64,000 bases of DNA. Source: JABDBE01 sp049585795. GTDB taxonomy: Bacteria; Acidobacteriota; Terriglobia; Terriglobales; Acidobacteriaceae. How positions within the stretch are numbered: position 1 is the stretch's first letter; every line of letters starts with the position of its first letter. The position numbers were made by a program, and so were the translations under genes. The notes beneath the pieces were generated by a model. The model did not search any database. It saw nothing but the letters and a program-made list of their open reading frames with translations, and was not told the DNA's origin. Shown here piece after piece: positions 34,146 through 43,759 of this stretch. Location of the stretch: NCBI GenBank assembly GCA_049585795.1, contig JBAVAQ010000085.1:1-64000 (forward strand), read 5' to 3'.

Positions 34146-34499
34146 GTGTCTTTGCGGAAAATACGGCAGTGGGTAGTGGGCGGCCTTTTGGCGTTAATGG
34201 CGATATCGGCAACAACTTTTAATCCCGTGCCTGCGATAGCGCAAGCTGAGTTAACTCGCAAAGCAAAAACCAAAGTAATGCCCCCTTATCCAGAGTTGGC
34301 GAAGCGGATGAACATTACTGGTACCGTCAAAGTGATGGTGGTGGTTGCGCCAAATGGGAGCCTGAAAGATACCAAGGTAGTCGGCGGAAACCCCATCCTA
34401 GTCAACGCTGCCATGGATGCTTTGAAGAAGTGGAAATTTGAACCGGCCGCGGGCGAGAGCAGCGGAACTGTGGAGTTCAAGTTCGAGCCCCAGGACTAA
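34146..34499 (+). CDS. Periplasmic TonB C-terminal-domain protein
   Basis: A 117-residue exported protein. A signal peptide (VVGGLLALMAISATTFNPVPAIAQA) precedes a lone TonB C-terminal domain: VMPPYPELAKRMNITGTVKVMVVVAPNGSLKDTKVVGGNPILVNAAMDALKKWKFEPA. Classical TonB has an uncleaved anchor and a Pro-rich spacer to span the periplasm; both are absent here, so it cannot act as a normal energy transducer by itself. It starts with GTG behind GGAGG. A sigma-54-type promoter lies directly upstream. The chemotaxis operon follows after 114 nt. Confidence 0.85.
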   Translation: MSLRKIRQWVVGGLLALMAISATTFNPVPAIAQAELTRKAKTKVMPPYPELAKRMNITGTVKVMVVVAPNGSLKDTKVVGGNPILVNAAMDALKKWKFEPAAGESSGTVEFKFEPQD

Positions 34500-34613
34500 C
34501 TCGGACCGGGATAACCAGAACTGTCCCCGAAGAATACTGAACTGATTCAGATCGGATTCGAACATGGGCTGGGAGGCGCAGGAAGCAAAACGAGATCGGC
34601 GGAGGAATAGCGA

Positions 34614-36599
34614 ATGACGATTGGCAAGAAACTCTACTTAAACTTCGGAGCCGTCCTTGCGATGGTCGTTGTGCTTTTCCTGATCAACCTCATCGCGGTG
34701 CAGCGGGAGCACAGCGCCAAGGCAGCGGCTTCGCAGGCGTTGCAAATGGCCGCCACCACCGACAAGATCCGATTCCAGATGATGCAGAACCGTCTGTCGC
34801 TGAGCAACTACCTGCTGAGCGGCGACACTCGCGAGGTCGATCGGCTGAATGATGGCATGCGCGTGCTGGAAGAAAAACTGCAGACCGGCGAGAGCCTTAC
34901 CACATCGGAGCAGCAGCGGAACGCGCTAGAGAAAGTGCAGGCAAGCGAACAGAGTTGGGCTCGTGAATTTGCCGCTCCGTTAATGGACAAGCGCAAAGAA
35001 GTCGACAGCGGCAACGCCACCGTCGCGGAACTTCAGATTTTCTATTTGCAGAAAGATGCGTCTTCCTGGGTAAAGAACGCTACCGAATATCTGGACGTGG
35101 CCGACCTCGAAAATACTAAAGTGCTCGAGACGCGCAGAAGGTCCGACGAGACCGCCGGCACCGCCACTTTCGTGATTGCCTTGCTGAGCACGCTGGTAGC
35201 GCTGACCCTCGGTGTAGTCATTGCCTACACCACGGCGAAGTCGATTACCACATCGCTCAACGACCTGATGCGCATCGCCCGGCAGATCGCGGATGCCGGC
35301 GACCTGGATCATGAAATCGACATTCATCGCAGCGATGAAATCGGAGAGCTGGCTAGAACTTTCTCCAAGATGGTTACCTACCTCCGGGAAATGGCCTCGG
35401 TTTCCGAGGCCATCGCGGGGGGCAATCTGGGGGTCGACGTCCAGCCGCGTTCCAAGAATGACACGCTGGGTAAGGCCTTCGCGCGCATGATCGAAGGCTT
35501 GCGAAAGCTGGTGCGGAACGGACGCGACGCCGCGCAGCAGGTGGCCAGCGCTTCCAATCAAGTGGCGGGCGCGTCCGACGAATCGGCCAAAATCAGCCTG
35601 CAGACTTCCTCGGCTATCGATGAAGTCACCAGCACCATGCACGAAATGAGCGTCAACGTGCAGAATATGGTGAAGAGCACCAAGGTGCAGGCTTCCAGCG
35701 TAAGCGAAACCTCAGCCTCCATCGATCAGATGGTGGCCTCGATCCAGCGCGTGGCCGATACCGCCAAGGTTCTGCTCGACATCTCCAACCGCTCCCGCGA
35801 AGAAGTCCACAATGGCATCGCCACCATGGAAAAGGCGACCGATGGCTTGAATCGCATCAACACGACGATTCAATCTTCGGGCGAAATTATCGATGTGCTG
35901 GGTCAACGAGCTGATGACATTGGCAAGATCATTGAAGTCATCGACGATCTGGCCGAGCAAACCAATCTTCTGGCATTGAATGCCGCCATCGAAGCGGCAC
36001 GTGCCGGTGAGCATGGATTGGGCTTCGCCGTGGTCGCCGACGAAGTCAGAAAGCTGGCGGAAAAGTCCGCCCAATCCACCAAGGAAATTTCCGAGCTCAT
36101 TCAAAGCATCCAGAAAGAATCTCGCAAGGCGGTCGAGAACATGAATCGCAGCACCGCCATCGTGAACGAAGGTCTTGGACACGGCGAGGAACTGAACACC
36201 GCGTTGCGCAAAATCTCCAACGTCGTAACGGAAGTCTACAAGTTTGCGCAGGAGATTGGCGCGGCCACCAACGAACAGTCGCATGGCTCTTCGCAGATCG
36301 CCCGCGCCACCACGCGGTTGAACGAAATCACCCATGAAATCAATTCGGCGGTCGAAGAGCAGGCTTCCGGCGCTCATGCCGTGGTGAAAGCGATGGAGCG
36401 GATGCGCGAGTTGGTGCAGAACACCACCTCGGGTTCAACCGAATTGGCCGCCTCGGCGGAGCAAATGTCAAAAATGTCGCGCGATCTGCTCGATTCCATG
36501 GGCAGATTCATGCTCGAGCAGATGGATGCCATGGGAGCACATCGCGAAGACAGCGCCAGAGGCAGGGCTCGGCAAGCCGTTGCCGGATCCAATAGCTGA
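34614..36599 (+). CDS. Methyl-accepting chemotaxis protein
   Basis: A 661-residue chemoreceptor. The first membrane helix is near residues 10-28 (FGAVLAMVVVLFLINLIAV). A helical-bundle periplasmic sensor (~30-180) follows, then a second membrane helix (~184-208, TFVIALLSTLVALTLGVVIAYTTA), HAMP (~210-300) and a long coiled-coil signalling domain. The highly conserved tip is IIEVIDDLAEQTNLLALNAAIEAARAGEHGLGFAVVADEVRKLAE. It lacks a C-terminal CheR-tethering pentapeptide. AGCGGAGGAA precedes the ATG by about 6 nt. It is the first gene of the chemotaxis operon. The ligand is unknown. Confidence 0.94.
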   Translation: MTIGKKLYLNFGAVLAMVVVLFLINLIAVQREHSAKAAASQALQMAATTDKIRFQMMQNRLSLSNYLLSGDTREVDRLNDGMRVLEEKLQTGESLTTSEQQRNALEKVQASEQSWAREFAAPLMDKRKEVDSGNATVAELQIFYLQKDASSWVKNATEYLDVADLENTKVLETRRRSDETAGTATFVIALLSTLVALTLGVVIAYTTAKSITTSLNDLMRIARQIADAGDLDHEIDIHRSDEIGELARTFSKMVTYLREMASVSEAIAGGNLGVDVQPRSKNDTLGKAFARMIEGLRKLVRNGRDAAQQVASASNQVAGASDESAKISLQTSSAIDEVTSTMHEMSVNVQNMVKSTKVQASSVSETSASIDQMVASIQRVADTAKVLLDISNRSREEVHNGIATMEKATDGLNRINTTIQSSGEIIDVLGQRADDIGKIIEVIDDLAEQTNLLALNAAIEAARAGEHGLGFAVVADEVRKLAEKSAQSTKEISELIQSIQKESRKAVENMNRSTAIVNEGLGHGEELNTALRKISNVVTEVYKFAQEIGAATNEQSHGSSQIARATTRLNEITHEINSAVEEQASGAHAVVKAMERMRELVQNTTSGSTELAASAEQMSKMSRDLLDSMGRFMLEQMDAMGAHREDSARGRARQAVAGSNS

Positions 36600-36616
36600 T
36601 CTCCGGGATTCCTGGA

Positions 36617-37132
36617 ATGAATCGAGAACTGCACATTGTCGGGTTCAAGGTGGGCCGTGAAACCTACGGCGTACCCATCACCGCGCTTCGCGAGATCGTG
36701 CGTGTGCCCGAAATTACGGTCGTGCCCGACGCTCCCGACTACGTCGAGGGCGTGATCAATCTGCGCGGAAAGATTGTCTCGGTCCTCGATCTGCGCAAGC
36801 GGCTGGGGGAAATTGACGTTGCTCCCAGTAAGCGCAACCGAATCCTTGTGGTCGAGCACCGCGGCCGCCTCTGCGGGCTGATTGTAGACTCCGCCTCCGA
36901 CGTGATCAAGATTCCAACCGCGGACATCGATCCGTCCCCTACCGAGTTTGTCGATGGCGGATTGAACTGCGTGACCGGCCTCGGCAAATACCAGGGCCGC
37001 TTGATCGTCTTGCTGGATATCGACAAGGTGTTGGAGTTCAGTGGAACCCGGTCGCAGAACGAGGTACCCAAGAGTGCGGCTCCGAATGCTCCCCCGGAAA
37101 AAACGCGGGTCGCTGCGGCCTCGAAACAGTAG
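36617..37132 (+). CDS. cheW: Chemotaxis coupling protein CheW
   Basis: A 171-residue CheW-fold adaptor that links receptors to CheA. ELHIVGFKVGRETYGVPITALREIVR, PDAPDYVEGVINLRGKIVSVLDLRKRLG and GLNCVTGLGKYQGRLIVLLDIDKVL are the conserved segments. The C-terminal ~25 residues are a non-conserved tail. It lies 17 nt after the receptor gene; the ribosome binding site is weak, so translation may depend on coupling. Confidence 0.94.
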   Translation: MNRELHIVGFKVGRETYGVPITALREIVRVPEITVVPDAPDYVEGVINLRGKIVSVLDLRKRLGEIDVAPSKRNRILVVEHRGRLCGLIVDSASDVIKIPTADIDPSPTEFVDGGLNCVTGLGKYQGRLIVLLDIDKVLEFSGTRSQNEVPKSAAPNAPPEKTRVAAASKQ

Positions 37133-37157
37133 CCAGGAGAGGTGACATAAGAAACGC

Positions 37158-38063
37158 ATGGGAACAGCAGGCGTACAAGCGGCACTCACCGAACCCGAAC
37201 TGAAACTCTTGCAGGCGCTCGTCTATCACGAGTGCGGAATGCATTTCGACTCCCGCCGAGCCGACTTCTTGCAAGATCGCTTGCAGCGTCGCCTCAAAGA
37301 ATGCAAGTTGGACTCCTTTTACAGTTACTACCGCCTGCTCATCAGCAAGGAAGGGAAAGAAGAGTTAAGCAAACTGCTGGAAAATCTCACCGTCAACGAA
37401 ACCAGCTTCTTCCGCAACAAGGCGCAACTGGATCTGTTTCACAAACACGTTCTCGATGACATCCTTCGCCGTAAGCAGGAACGAAGGGATTTTTCATTGC
37501 GCCTGTGGAGCGCCGGATGCTCGACCGGCCAGGAAGCCTACACCATGGCGATGCAGGTAGCCGACGCACTCTCTTACCACGCGTTGCGAAATCCTTCGAA
37601 CTACGAGACACCATTTCCCAAACCTCTGATCCCTCCGCCCTGGAAGCTGGAAATCCTGGCTAGCGATATCAGCTATTCGGTTCTGCGGGCGGGCCAGGAA
37701 GGAACCTATTCGGAGAGCCAGATGGCTTCGGTCGACTACAGCTTCCGGCTTCGTCATTTCGACAAGGTGGGCGAGCGCTATGCCGTCAAAAAGGCGCTCA
37801 AGGAATTGGTTCATTTCGACTTTCATAACTTGAAAACCGAATATCTGCCGCAGCGTAACGATGTGATTTTCTGCCGCAACGTCATGATGTATTTCGACGA
37901 AGCCGAACAGAAGCGTCTGATTGAGAAATTTTTCCGCTGTCTGAATCCGGGCGGCTACTTGTTCGTAGGCCACGCGGAAAGCCTGTTGGGGCTGACCGAC
38001 AAATTCAACATGGTTTACCGCGATACTGGTACCGCGTATCAGAAGATCGAGGTGACTGCGTGA
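37158..38063 (+). CDS. cheR: Chemotaxis protein methyltransferase CheR
   Basis: A 301-residue SAM-dependent enzyme that methylates receptor glutamates. The N-terminal helical domain carries LTVNETSFFRN, and the Rossmann domain has the SAM loop LRLWSAGCSTGQEAYTMAM, the acidic residue in EILASDIS and DVIFCRNVMMYF. An insertion of about 15 residues (RNPSNYETPFPKPLIPPPWK) sits before the ASDIS strand. It overlaps the cheA start by 4 nt (GTGA). Confidence 0.94.
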   Translation: MGTAGVQAALTEPELKLLQALVYHECGMHFDSRRADFLQDRLQRRLKECKLDSFYSYYRLLISKEGKEELSKLLENLTVNETSFFRNKAQLDLFHKHVLDDILRRKQERRDFSLRLWSAGCSTGQEAYTMAMQVADALSYHALRNPSNYETPFPKPLIPPPWKLEILASDISYSVLRAGQEGTYSESQMASVDYSFRLRHFDKVGERYAVKKALKELVHFDFHNLKTEYLPQRNDVIFCRNVMMYFDEAEQKRLIEKFFRCLNPGGYLFVGHAESLLGLTDKFNMVYRDTGTAYQKIEVTA

Positions 38064-40267
38064 CCCAGTTTCCGGACGAGCGCACGGCGGAATTGAAAGA
38101 ACTTTTCTTTGAGACGGCTCTGGAATTACTCCAGTCGCTCAACGAGGAGACGCTGAAGCTCGAAAAGCGACCGGGCGACCTCGAGCCTGTGCGCACCATT
38201 CGGAGAATTGTCCACACCCTGAAGGGCGACTCTGCCGCGGTGGGGTATCACGAACTCAGTGAGCTGGCGCATGAATTCGAAGACGCCCTGGCCCTCGAAA
38301 CAGCTGCGGCTCCCGCTGCCCTCGCCGAGGTAGCTTTTGCCGCAGCGGATACTTTCGCCGCGATGCTGGCTTCCTATCGCGAGGGAGCGAAGTTGCCATC
38401 GGCTGAGCCGGTGCGGAAGATGATCCGCAAAATGGCGCGAGACCCGAAGGCCCGGAAACCGCGCGGCTCGAAAACTCCAGCGGCCGCTGCTCCCGAAATC
38501 GTCTGGACCGAGTATGAAAAGCTCGCCACCCAAGCCGCACTGAACCAGGGAAAGCACGCATACCAAGTGGTCGCGCAGATCGACCCCCACTGTGCCATGC
38601 CCATCGCCGCCCAGCAACTGGTACTCAAGGCGCTCGCGGAATATGGAGAAGTGCTGGGAACCCGGCCGGAACCCGGATCCACCAAGAACGCAACCCAATT
38701 TCAGGTGCTGGTGGCAAGCGACCAGACGGCAGAGTTCCTAAGTGCAAAGTGCCGCATCCCCACGGTCATCTCACAGGTAAACATCGAGAGCATTGGAACC
38801 CCAGCGCAGAAGGCAGCTCAGAAAGCAACGCCGGACGGCGCCGCAACGCCCTCCGAAGTTCACTTCGCGGCGGCCCCGGCCGGCGACGCTGAGTTGCAGC
38901 CAGTTGCAGCCGAACCAGTCCTGGAAGTCGAAACTGTCCTCGCCGCTGCCCCTGAACGCGAGTCCGCCACCAAACCGAGTCCCGCGCCCGCCGAAAATGT
39001 CTTGCGAGTGGATGCCGAGCGCATCGATACCGTCCTCAATCTCGTCGGCGAACTGATCATCGGAAAGTCCATGCTGCAGCAGGTGCTCAACGAATTCGCC
39101 GTGCGCTACCCCAAGGAAGCCATGCGCAGCCGATTTGCCGATGCCATGGCCTTTCAATCGAGGGTGTTGAACGACCTGCAGCGCTCGGTAATGAAAGTCC
39201 GCATGGTCCCGGTCGAGCAATTGTTCCGCCGATTCCCCCGTATGGTTCGAGACGTCGCGAAGCAGTGCGGCAAGCAGGTCGACCTGGTTCTAAATGGACA
39301 AGACACTGCCCTGGATAAGAGCCTTCTGGACGCCATTTCCGAACCGCTCACGCATCTGGTTCGGAATGCAATTGGACACGGCATCGAAGGCGCCGAGGAG
39401 CGGGCGCGCGCCGGCAAGCCGGCTCACGGAACCATCCGGCTCGAGGCTTATCACCAGGGAAATCAGGTCATCGTCGAAATCAGAGACGATGGCCGCGGCA
39501 TCGATTCGCAAAAGGTCAAGACCCGCGCCATCGAACGAGGTCTTCTCAAGCGGGATGAAGCCAGCCGGCTCAGTGAAGCGGACATTCTGGATCTCATCTT
39601 TCGCCCCGGATTCAGCACCGCGGATGAAATCACCGAGATTTCGGGGCGTGGCGTCGGCCTCGACGTCGTGCAAAGTGTTTTGCATCGCCTGAAGGGCACG
39701 GTTAACGTGGTCAGCCGTCCGGGACAGGGCTCCACTTTCCATTTGCAGTTGCCCCTGACCCTGGCCATCATCAAAGCCCTGCTATTTCGCGTGGAGGAGC
39801 GTCTGTATGCCATTCCGCTGAACGCGGTGGCTGAAATTGCTCGCGCCCATGAGTCCGAAATACACCGCGTCGACAACTGCGAGGTTTTGCAACTTCGTAA
39901 CAGTGTTTTGCCGGTAGCGCGCCTGGGGCGTCCGGCGGAAGAACGGCCCGACGGCCGGTCGCAGAGAGTCTTCGTGCTCGTGATCGCCATGGGTGAGCGC
40001 AAACTCGGGCTGCTGGTGAATGCGATTGAGGGCGAAGAGGAATTAGTCATCAAAGCCCTCGACGAACAGACCGCGGAAACCGATCTGGTCAGCGGCGCCT
40101 CAATCCTGGGCAGCGGTCATGTCGTGCTCATTCTGAATCTCGCCGCCATTGTCGAACGCTTCGCCACTTCGCGGGTCGATACGGTTGGCGGTGCTGGCGT
40201 GGGTCTGCTTCTGTCCCACTCCGAACGCGCGCGAGTTCCACAAATCGCAATGGGAGGTCAGGCATGA
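38060..40267 (+). CDS. cheA: Chemotaxis sensor kinase CheA
   Basis: A 735-residue kinase. The P1 Hpt domain has the phosphorylated His in RRIVHTLKGDSAAVGY. A variable P2-like region follows with Ala/Pro linkers (~130-310), then the P3 dimerisation helices (RIDTVLNLVGELIIGKSMLQQVL), the P4 ATPase (N box EPLTHLVRNAIGHGIE, G1 RDDGRGID, F region FRPGFST, G2 SGRGVGLDVV) and the P5 CheW-like domain. The N box reads NAIGHGIE where CheA usually has NAxDHGIE, a notable substitution. It starts with GTG and its stop overlaps the cheB start (ATGA). Confidence 0.94.
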   Translation: MTQFPDERTAELKELFFETALELLQSLNEETLKLEKRPGDLEPVRTIRRIVHTLKGDSAAVGYHELSELAHEFEDALALETAAAPAALAEVAFAAADTFAAMLASYREGAKLPSAEPVRKMIRKMARDPKARKPRGSKTPAAAAPEIVWTEYEKLATQAALNQGKHAYQVVAQIDPHCAMPIAAQQLVLKALAEYGEVLGTRPEPGSTKNATQFQVLVASDQTAEFLSAKCRIPTVISQVNIESIGTPAQKAAQKATPDGAATPSEVHFAAAPAGDAELQPVAAEPVLEVETVLAAAPERESATKPSPAPAENVLRVDAERIDTVLNLVGELIIGKSMLQQVLNEFAVRYPKEAMRSRFADAMAFQSRVLNDLQRSVMKVRMVPVEQLFRRFPRMVRDVAKQCGKQVDLVLNGQDTALDKSLLDAISEPLTHLVRNAIGHGIEGAEERARAGKPAHGTIRLEAYHQGNQVIVEIRDDGRGIDSQKVKTRAIERGLLKRDEASRLSEADILDLIFRPGFSTADEITEISGRGVGLDVVQSVLHRLKGTVNVVSRPGQGSTFHLQLPLTLAIIKALLFRVEERLYAIPLNAVAEIARAHESEIHRVDNCEVLQLRNSVLPVARLGRPAEERPDGRSQRVFVLVIAMGERKLGLLVNAIEGEEELVIKALDEQTAETDLVSGASILGSGHVVLILNLAAIVERFATSRVDTVGGAGVGLLLSHSERARVPQIAMGGQA

Positions 40268-41370
40268 GCTCTCCTGTGCGGGTCTTGGTAGTGGACGATT
40301 CGGCGCTGATGCGCAAGCTCATTCCACAAATCCTCCAAACCGACAGCTCCATACAAGTCGTAGGCACCGCCATGGACGGGAACTTCGGTCTGAAGAAGAT
40401 CGAAGAAATGAAACCGCAAGTCATCACGCTTGATCTCGATATGCCGGGCATGGGCGGCCTGGACATGCTGAAAGAGATCATGATGCGCCATCCGCTGCCG
40501 GTCATCGTGGTCAGTTCCCACAGCACGCAGGGAGCATCGGTGACGCTGCAGGCGCTGTCGATGGGAGCCTTCGATTTCGTGGCCAAGCCGAGCGACGTCT
40601 CAGCTAACATGCCGGAAATTGCGCGTGAGCTCATCGCCAAAATCAAAGGCGCGGCCCACAGCCGCCGAGTCATGATCTCGGCCCCGCTCGAATCTTCGAA
40701 CCCCTCCCCCAAAGCGAAACCCGACACTCAGACGCGAGCCACCCGCATCGTCGCTATCGGAGTTTCGACCGGCGGACCGCAAGCGCTGCAATATGTTTTG
40801 CCGCAGCTGCCCAAGAATTTTCCTGGAACCATTCTGATTGTGCAGCACATGCCCGAAGGATTCACCGAAATGTTTTCCCGGCGATTGGAGGAAATCTGTG
40901 CGATCACAGTCAAGGAGGCCCAGTCGGGAGACCTGCTGCTGGCAGGAAGAGCTCTCATTTGCCCCGGAAACCGGCACCTCAAGGTGAAACGCCTTACCCT
41001 TGGCGACGTGGCCGTTCTCAGCGACGAGCCGCGGGTCAACGGGCACCGTCCTTCGGTCGACGTGCTATTCAAGAGCGTCGCCGAGGAATTCGGCGAAAAG
41101 GGTATTGCCGTCCTCATGACCGGCATGGGAGAGGACGGTGCGCAAGGGCTGGGCCTGGTGAAAGCAGCGGGCGGCATGACCATCGCCCAGAGCGAGGAAT
41201 CTTGCGTGGTCTTTGGCATGCCGAAGGCCGCCATCGAGCGCGGCTACGCCGTGCGCGTGATCCCGCTCGATTCGCTCGCCAACACCTTGCAGGCTCAGTG
41301 TATGCAAGACCGAAAGACTGGCAGCAAAGCAGACGACGGCGGCAAAGCCGCCGGAGTCGGCGGAAACTGA
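40264..41370 (+). CDS. cheB: Chemotaxis methylesterase CheB
   Basis: A 368-residue protein-glutamate methylesterase that removes receptor methyl groups. The receiver domain (1-125) has VVDDSALMRK and the acceptor Asp in ITLDLDMPGMGG. The catalytic domain has the Ser in IGVSTGGPQAL, His in VQHMPEGFTEMF and Asp in TGMGEDGAQGL. A linker of about 25 residues (SSNPSPKAKPDTQT) joins the two. The C-terminal tail after the last helix is Lys/Gly-rich. Confidence 0.94.
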   Translation: MSSPVRVLVVDDSALMRKLIPQILQTDSSIQVVGTAMDGNFGLKKIEEMKPQVITLDLDMPGMGGLDMLKEIMMRHPLPVIVVSSHSTQGASVTLQALSMGAFDFVAKPSDVSANMPEIARELIAKIKGAAHSRRVMISAPLESSNPSPKAKPDTQTRATRIVAIGVSTGGPQALQYVLPQLPKNFPGTILIVQHMPEGFTEMFSRRLEEICAITVKEAQSGDLLLAGRALICPGNRHLKVKRLTLGDVAVLSDEPRVNGHRPSVDVLFKSVAEEFGEKGIAVLMTGMGEDGAQGLGLVKAAGGMTIAQSEESCVVFGMPKAAIERGYAVRVIPLDSLANTLQAQCMQDRKTGSKADDGGKAAGVGGN

Positions 41371-41426
41371 TTTTGTCCGGCAGGCAAGAACACGATGCCG
41401 GAACTTGAAGCGGCGGGAGGTTGTAT

Positions 41427-41867
41427 ATGGAGCAGTTTGTCGCAGTCAAACGCAGCAAGGACGGTCAGCCGGTCCGCTACCTGGTAGTGGACGATTCCGT
41501 CTTCGCGCGCAAGAACCTGGCCCGGATGATCGAAACCTTCGGTGGTCAGGTAGCAGGCGAAGCCGGAGACGGCGTGACCGCCATAACCGAATATGAGCGC
41601 CTCAAGCCCGACATCGTGCTCATGGATATCACCATGCCCCAAATGGAGGGTATCGAAGCTGCCGAAAAGATCGTGCAGAAAAATCCCGAAGCGCGCATCG
41701 TCATGGTGTCCTCGGTCGGATATCAGGAGAACATCGTGGCGGCGCTGCAACGTGGCGCGCGTCATTTCGTGCAGAAGCCGGTCAAGGCGGAAGTCCTGTA
41801 CGAAGTGATCAAGTACGTCATGGGTGAGGATGGCACTGCGGCGCAGGCCGCGGGCGCGGGGGCCTGA
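41427..41867 (+). CDS. cheY: CheY-like response regulator
   Basis: A 146-residue receiver domain. VVDDSVFARKNL is the acid pocket, DIVLMDITMPQMEG contains the acceptor aspartate, MVSSVG holds the Ser/Thr position and FVQKPVK the lysine. GGGAGG six nt upstream picks the ATG at 41427 over an in-frame TTG. It ends one nucleotide before the cheX start (TGAAATG). It probably carries the signal from CheA to a motor or other output. Confidence 0.9.
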   Translation: MEQFVAVKRSKDGQPVRYLVVDDSVFARKNLARMIETFGGQVAGEAGDGVTAITEYERLKPDIVLMDITMPQMEGIEAAEKIVQKNPEARIVMVSSVGYQENIVAALQRGARHFVQKPVKAEVLYEVIKYVMGEDGTAAQAAGAGA

Positions 41868-41868
41868 A

Positions 41869-42369
41869 ATGAAAATGGAGTTGATTCAGCCTTTCATCAA
41901 CGCGGCCGATGCCGTGTTGGCGCAGGGACTGCAATGTCCTACATCCGTCGGCAACCTCAGCATGGACGAGGAGGCTTACCGCCGCAAAGGCGTCGCCGCG
42001 CTCATTTGGGTAACCGGGGACATTGAAGGCCGCATCGTCATTGATCTCGACCCACAAACTGCCGTGCGCGTAGCCAGCAAGTTTGCCGGAGCGGAGCTGC
42101 CGGAATCGGACGACCTCATCCGCGAGACCGTCTGCGAACTAGCCAATCAGGTCATTGGCAACGCAGTCACATCGCTAAACGACCAGGGTTTCCATTTTCG
42201 CGTGCATCCTCCCGTGCTTCATACTTCCGAGCATGGGCCGAAAAGCAGCGAAGACACCGAGGCGTTGGTGATCTGCTTCGAGACTCCCGTGGGCAACGTA
42301 TTCCTGAATATTGCCTTGCGACATAACACTTCACGGCAGCTCGAAAAGACAGCAGTCGTGGGGCAATAA
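41869..42369 (+). CDS. cheX: CheX-type CheY phosphatase
   Basis: A 166-residue protein of the CheX/CheC family, which dephosphorylates CheY-P. ELIQPFINAADAVLAQGL is the N-terminal helix, GDIEGRIVIDLDPQTAVRVASKFAG the central sheet, and RETVCELANQVIGNAVTSL holds the family's E-x2-N catalytic motif. It is immediately downstream of cheY, its expected substrate. The ATG at 41869 fits the domain start; upstream in-frame ATGs lie inside cheY. Confidence 0.88.
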   Translation: MKMELIQPFINAADAVLAQGLQCPTSVGNLSMDEEAYRRKGVAALIWVTGDIEGRIVIDLDPQTAVRVASKFAGAELPESDDLIRETVCELANQVIGNAVTSLNDQGFHFRVHPPVLHTSEHGPKSSEDTEALVICFETPVGNVFLNIALRHNTSRQLEKTAVVGQ

Positions 42370-42402
42370 AGTAAAAGTTGGGTTTCGAGACTAAAGAAGC
42401 AA

Positions 42403-43677
42403 CTATGGCCCTGCCACTACGAACACTGGATTCTGCGGAAGCGGAGTCCCACTCGACGAGAACGAAGCGCTCAACGGGGCGGGCATCTGCAGCACCAGCG
42501 TGTCGTTCAGCGTCTGAATAATCGCCACATTCCCCGCATCGCAATTCCCCATATAAACTCTCGTACTGTCTGCGGACGCCGCCATTGACAGCTCCGACGG
42601 GTTTGACGTGCACACCTTGGCAGCGGTGGCCACGCGAATCGTGCTTTTGACGCTCCCCGTCAAAGCATTGATAACCGTTACTGCGGAAGTCACATTCCCG
42701 CCGCTCACGGAGGCGCTCGATACGTAGGCTCGGCTGCCGTCGGGCAGAGTCGCCACGGAAACCGGGTTCGCCACCGGAATCACCACTCCCGAAAGCGCAT
42801 CGCTCGATGCATCCAGATAGGTCACGGTATTCTTCGCGGGGTTCGCCACGTAGAGGCGATTTCGCGTCGGATCGTAGAGCATAAAATTCGCCCCAACACC
42901 GACCGAGACGCTGTTGACTACCGCGTTGGCTGCGGTATCAACGGCTGAAACCAACCCGCTCCCCTGATCCAGCACATAAACTCGATCGCTGTCCGATCGC
43001 GCCAAAACTGATACAGGAGAGATCCAGGTGGCGTTCGCGATTGGTGGGTTGACCGTGCGGTCGACCGGGTCAATGCCGGTCACGGAACCTCCGCTGCCGC
43101 CCGTGCCCTGATTCGCACTATAGAGATACTGCTGGTTCGGCGTTTCCGCCAGGGCTACGGGATTCACCCCGACCGGAATGCCGGACAAAGGTACTTCGAT
43201 CACATTGCTGATGGTATCGATTGCGAGAACCGTGTTGCTACCTGAGTTGGCAATATAAACCGTCGCCCCTTCAGTTGTGGCCGCGAAGGTCGGCCCTGAA
43301 CCTGTCGGCAAGCTGATCGTGGTCACCGGGACAGCCGAGAAGGGGGAAAACGCGGAGACTGTGTCGTCGCCGCTATTCACAACGTAGACGCTCGTGCCAT
43401 TCCGCACCAGCGTCGCCTGGACCGGCGCCAGGCCCACAATAGATTGGGACACAGCGGTGTCCCCCGAAACGTCGATCGATGTGCTGGCGCCCGGATGCGA
43501 GGAGCCGTTGCCACTGATCACCACCGCAAGGTGAGAAAAACCGGGGCTGGGTGGGAGTGGCGGGATTGGTGTCGCTACAGGACGGTAGGTTTCCCCGCAA
43601 CCCATCCACAAAACCGTCAGGACCAGAACCACCGCCGCACGGACCCCAGTCATCGACACCCCAGCCACAAAATCCAT
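42403..43677 (-). CDS. YVTN-type beta-propeller lipoprotein
   Basis: A 424-residue lipoprotein. The signal has lipobox VLWMGC (Cys27 from this start). Then comes a Pro-rich spacer (TPIPPLPPSPG) and seven or so blades of the YVTN type (NGTSVYVVNSGDDTVSAFS, EGATVYIANSGSNTVLAID, TRNRLYVANPAKNTVTYLD, DSTRVYMGNCDAGNVAII). Such propellers are surface or periplasmic binding platforms; the ligand is unknown. It is convergent with cheX, with 33 nt between the stops. Confidence 0.82.
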   Translation of the reverse strand: MDFVAGVSMTGVRAAVVLVLTVLWMGCGETYRPVATPIPPLPPSPGFSHLAVVISGNGSSHPGASTSIDVSGDTAVSQSIVGLAPVQATLVRNGTSVYVVNSGDDTVSAFSPFSAVPVTTISLPTGSGPTFAATTEGATVYIANSGSNTVLAIDTISNVIEVPLSGIPVGVNPVALAETPNQQYLYSANQGTGGSGGSVTGIDPVDRTVNPPIANATWISPVSVLARSDSDRVYVLDQGSGLVSAVDTAANAVVNSVSVGVGANFMLYDPTRNRLYVANPAKNTVTYLDASSDALSGVVIPVANPVSVATLPDGSRAYVSSASVSGGNVTSAVTVINALTGSVKSTIRVATAAKVCTSNPSELSMAASADSTRVYMGNCDAGNVAIIQTLNDTLVLQMPAPLSASFSSSGTPLPQNPVFVVAGP

Positions 43678-43759
43678 TTCTGCATAGAATCCTGGAAGAG
43701 TTCTCTATTCTAACGGCTGGCCGCAATCTGCGCCAGAGAAGCAACGGGAAGCTTTCATC

